Source of the DNA: Patagioenas fasciata
Lineage: Eukaryota; Chordata; Aves; Columbiformes; Columbidae
Direction of reading: 5' to 3'
DNA: 64,000 nt
Assembly: GCF_037038585.1 (NCBI RefSeq)
Contig: NC_092524.1
Location: 49,809,001-49,873,000 of the forward strand
Part shown: positions 60,601 through 64,000 of the stretch, one piece after another
Position numbering within the stretch: position 1 is the first letter of the stretch
Layout of the letters: every line of letters starts with the position of its first letter
Position numbers and translations under genes: made by a program
The notes under the pieces: model-generated
What the model was told of the DNA's origin: nothing
What the model saw: only the letters and a program-made list of their open reading frames with translations
The model's database searches: none

Positions 60601-63600
60601 GTACTATTACTCTCTGCAGTACCTCAAATTTTCCTTGGAGGCTGCTCTATCTAACACTGCCTTGTGTAAGTTCTGTAGTCAGACATTTTTGAAGACAGGA
60701 CTGATATGGCTACAGATGGCACCTCTAAAAGATGAATTCCCTGTTTCTTTTCCAGACCTGTAGTTAAATCTATGCTATGGCATACAAGTTAGCTTGCTAT
60801 TGTAAATATAAACATACAACAGACGGGTAGAGAGACCCATGTGGGGCAAAACATTTATGTAGTCTGGAAATGTAGAGCGCACATCTGGTACAGATGAACA
60901 GCAATCAGGAAGTTATGACAGGGTAAAAAGGGAGAGCGAATGTTACAATCGTGTTAAATGAGTTTTTCAAACAAGCAAAGTTATGGCCCTCTAAGCCTGG
61001 GGAAGTGGTTTGTTCAAAGCACGAGGGAGGATGGAGTGAGCCCAAGCCAAAGAATCTGCTTGGATCAAGATCTTGCTTAGTGAACATAACAAAAAGGTCA
61101 TTCGTGAACCACTGCATTCCAAATGCAGAAGATTAGTGGGCAACGTTATCTGGAAACCTCCAAAACAACCTGAATGAAATACAGCTTAGTTTTGGAGAAA
61201 GGAACTGGCAAGGGAGGAGGTGGGTGTATATGTATATATGTATGTTGTGAGAATGTTATGTAAAATCTTTCCCACCAGGAGGACACATAGTTGTGTGTAC
61301 TTTGATTCTTTTGTTTGAAATACTCTGGTTTATTATTACTTGAAAAGTCTGTTTGCTTCTCTTGGATATGCATTTTATGTATTTCTTCTTGGATATGTCA
61401 TTCCTTTTGAGTATAAAAGGAAGATGAAGTTTCCTGACACTATTGGCCAAGCAATGGAAAAACAAGTTCAAATTCTGATGAGCTTAGCTGACTATACCAC
61501 AGGTTTGCAGAACAACAACAACAAAATGTTGTCACCACCTTCTTTTGCAGCCAAAATCTAGCCTCTTTTATTAGTTACTTAATTTGTTGGCTTGTACCTT
61601 TAATTGCATGAGATGAAAACATAAGCAGTGGATTAGTGTCTGCAATACAAATATCAGAGCTCAAAGGTAAATTCAATGACCATGGATTGCAAACGTATAA
61701 AAAATGTTATTTTTTCAGCATATATTTTGATTTTAGAGTCCTAAAAAGGATACAAACAAAAAATAGCAGATGATAGACATCTTTCAAAGGAAAACTGTTT
61801 AAATAGAACCTTAGGGTATCAGTTCAGACAAACTGTCAAAGCAAACATGTTAAACGATTGTGGTAACGCAAAATAACAAAAACCTATTCACTCAAAAAAT
61901 ACCTATTTATGTGATATAGGGTTCTGGGGAAACAGGCAGGCGATGATAAAAAGAAAAACTGCATTGTAGTGCGTAGGCAGAAGATGGCTGTGTTAAGGCT
62001 GAAAGGACATTCAAATTTTGGCATTTCATGTTTTATGGGCTTCTGATTTTATGACCATAACATTTAATAGAGGGATTTTGCTGCTGAAAAAGCAAATGAA
62101 GCCCTTGAATTCTGTCCTCCCTTGTTTCCCAATGAAATGCTACACTGTGCATATAGATCTGAAGCATAGAAATGCAAAAGAGCAGAGCCGCAGCTAGAAG
62201 AAGGGGGAAACAGATGTTTTTTTCCCACTTAGGAAAATTGTCCCAATTAAAGGAAAATATTCACCACAAATAGGGCTTAGAAGTTGAAATGTCACATTTT
62301 TCATAGACTGAAAGTTAAATGCGTGATTCCTATTCAACTGAGGCAGGCTTCTATATAATTTTGCGTGTTTCATTTTATGTCTGATAATCTTAGTCTCTGA
62401 ATCACAGTTAGCTTGCATTTTCAAATGAATGCTTGTTACATGCCATAAACACATGATTTTCAATTTTGAAAAGGTCAGTATGGGCATCTACCATTTTAAA
62501 GTTTTTTTTCCTCAAAAGCGTTGCTTTGTCAGAACCCTCTGAAAGCAAGTCCTGTTCTTGTGAAAGATATTCAATTCCACAAATTGGCCTTTGTCAGGAA
62601 AACAAAACAGTAATATCCAACTAAATCCTTCACATTCATGGCATGGACCTCTTCCGTATCTACTGGTATCCACTGTTGTCTGCTTTGTGGTTTTCTCATC
62701 TCTGAGATGCATTCTGAGTTTGGATTTCAAAGGTGTTGCTGTCAGCACAATACTGAATGGTTACAAAGCCTCTGCTCTTTGCTTTTCAAGCCTGAACTCT
62801 TCCATCCCCAATGCCTCCAACAACCTCCCTCTCTTTATCTTTTCTCCACCCTCCAGTCCGTATTAGGTATTACAGCACTCATAGCTGAATTGCATTATTT
62901 TTATATCCTCTCTTCATGCACTTCAGGGGTAGAAATAATAAGGAGAAAAAAAAAAAAAAAAAAAAGAAAAAGTGTTCTCACTTTCAAATCCAGCATATTA
63001 CTTCCTAACAGCTTCTAGTGACATGGAAGTGCAATTCCAGGGGAAGTGCCACTCACCCCTGAAACGGGCTCAGTTGCTCTGAAGGTCCTCACTTCTCCCT
63101 GCTGCCCTCAGTGATATAGGGGATATAGGAGCTGACAGAGCATGCTCACTGTGCATGAAAGCTTCACAGATTTTGCCACCAAATTCTCAACAAATGCATA
63201 TTGAACTACGGAATTCACTGTTGTACCGTTATGGTAGGTTTCCTGGCAAAATATCTGCTGTGGTCGTGTCAGCACCTCTGCTCACATCTCAATGCCAAGT
63301 TGCAAGCCTTTTCAAAATGTCAGAGTTCCTGTCGTAATTTTTTTGTCAGACTCTAAGGAGAGATTATTTGTAGGAAGACTGTGTGTAAACCCAAGATCTA
63401 AAGTGTTACACAGCTGATTTATGAAAAACTATGTATAATCTGTAAATTTTATATGAATGAATGAATTTAAATCAACTCCCGTAATACATGCAGTACACTT
63501 AATCTTTCAGTGTACTTATTAACTTCAATATAGCACTGATGTTAACGCCAATTTACAGACTGAGAGAGACTTACCTTGCTACATATATCACATATTTATG

Positions 63601-64000
63601 TTCCAGCTGGGATTTTGAGACAACTTTTCATCCAACATCCTCCTGTAAACTGGAGGATTTAATCACATTATCACTGTGCTACAAATTTCTGTGCACCATT
63701 TCCCACACAGAAGCTTTAAAAACTGGAAGGTTTTCAAACACATAACTGCAATATTTTTTTGTCTAGCAAATTGTCAAAGGGCATCTTTTCTGTAAGAGGT
63801 GCAGATGTTGGCTGGAGACAGCTTCAGAGGCAGGATCACTGGCCCAGTGTTTTTGTCCTCTTTAATACCCTGTGGTACAGAGCTTGACTGTAATTACCAT
63901 TATTCTTTCAGTTCTCATCACTCTGTACATTCGTGTGTACAAGCCAGACCAGGAGACAGTTGAGATAAGGTACATGCTGTTATCTTTGCCGTCCCTGAAT
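57657..64000. other. Unique stretch to the window end
   Basis: No transposon recognised. An A run is at 62946-62965. Two further exon-like intervals, 61412-61501 and 63912-63969 (+), are described in the findings. Other frames of 60-126 codons have no domain signature. Confidence 0.45.

Noticed and set aside
62591-63018. Overlapping frames of 91 and 126 codons
   Set aside because: Two frames of the same strand are open at once, the longer one runs through the A run at 62946, and neither has family features.
1-64000. A novel defence, toxin, biosynthetic or CRISPR-type system
   Set aside because: The window is vertebrate DNA with retrotransposon remnants; there are no operons, regularly spaced repeats or clusters of conserved genes.

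Overview
The window looks like nuclear DNA from a bird. It is AT-rich, CpG-poor and almost free of long reading frames. Its recognisable repeats are avian in character: five CR1 LINE copies, several with the typical CR1 3' end (an ATTCTGTG-like repeat next to a conserved segment around GGATTGGACTAGATGATC), and three solo retroviral LTRs that begin TGTCCTGG and end TGACA. No rRNA, tRNA, CRISPR, plasmid, phage or bacterial gene was seen. There is no complete host gene and no defence or biosynthesis system that I can identify. It is best read as intron and/or intergenic sequence.

Layout. 1-5.8 kb: unique AT-rich DNA. 5.83-6.54 kb: solo LTR on the minus strand. 6.97-8.52 kb: a degenerate tandem repeat and a perfect 2 x 72 bp tandem duplication. 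9.3 kb: a weak exon candidate. 12.2 kb: CR1 tail. 13.46-14.09 kb: solo LTR on the plus strand with a perfect 5-bp target duplication and a G-rich block. 14.1-27 kb: unique DNA with one short exon-like frame near 20.6 kb. 27.0-35.9 kb: a CR1 cluster of four copies in both orientations, including one with a 312-codon open reverse-transcriptase fragment. 34.2 kb: the best-bounded exon candidate. 41.2-41.9 kb: third solo LTR. 41.9-64 kb: unique DNA with two T/G-rich low-complexity blocks and several exon-like intervals between 52.5 and 64 kb.

How it fits together. The LTRs and CR1 copies are independent retrotransposon insertions, not a cooperating locus. Two CR1 tails at 27.0 and 31.6 kb lie in opposite orientation and would form a long RNA hairpin if one transcript covered both. 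Long T runs are much commoner than long A runs on the plus strand, which is what an intron of a plus-strand gene would show. Several plus-strand intervals carry good splice signals around an open frame, but none matches a protein I recognise and the chance rate of such intervals in 64 kb is high, so they are given low confidence.
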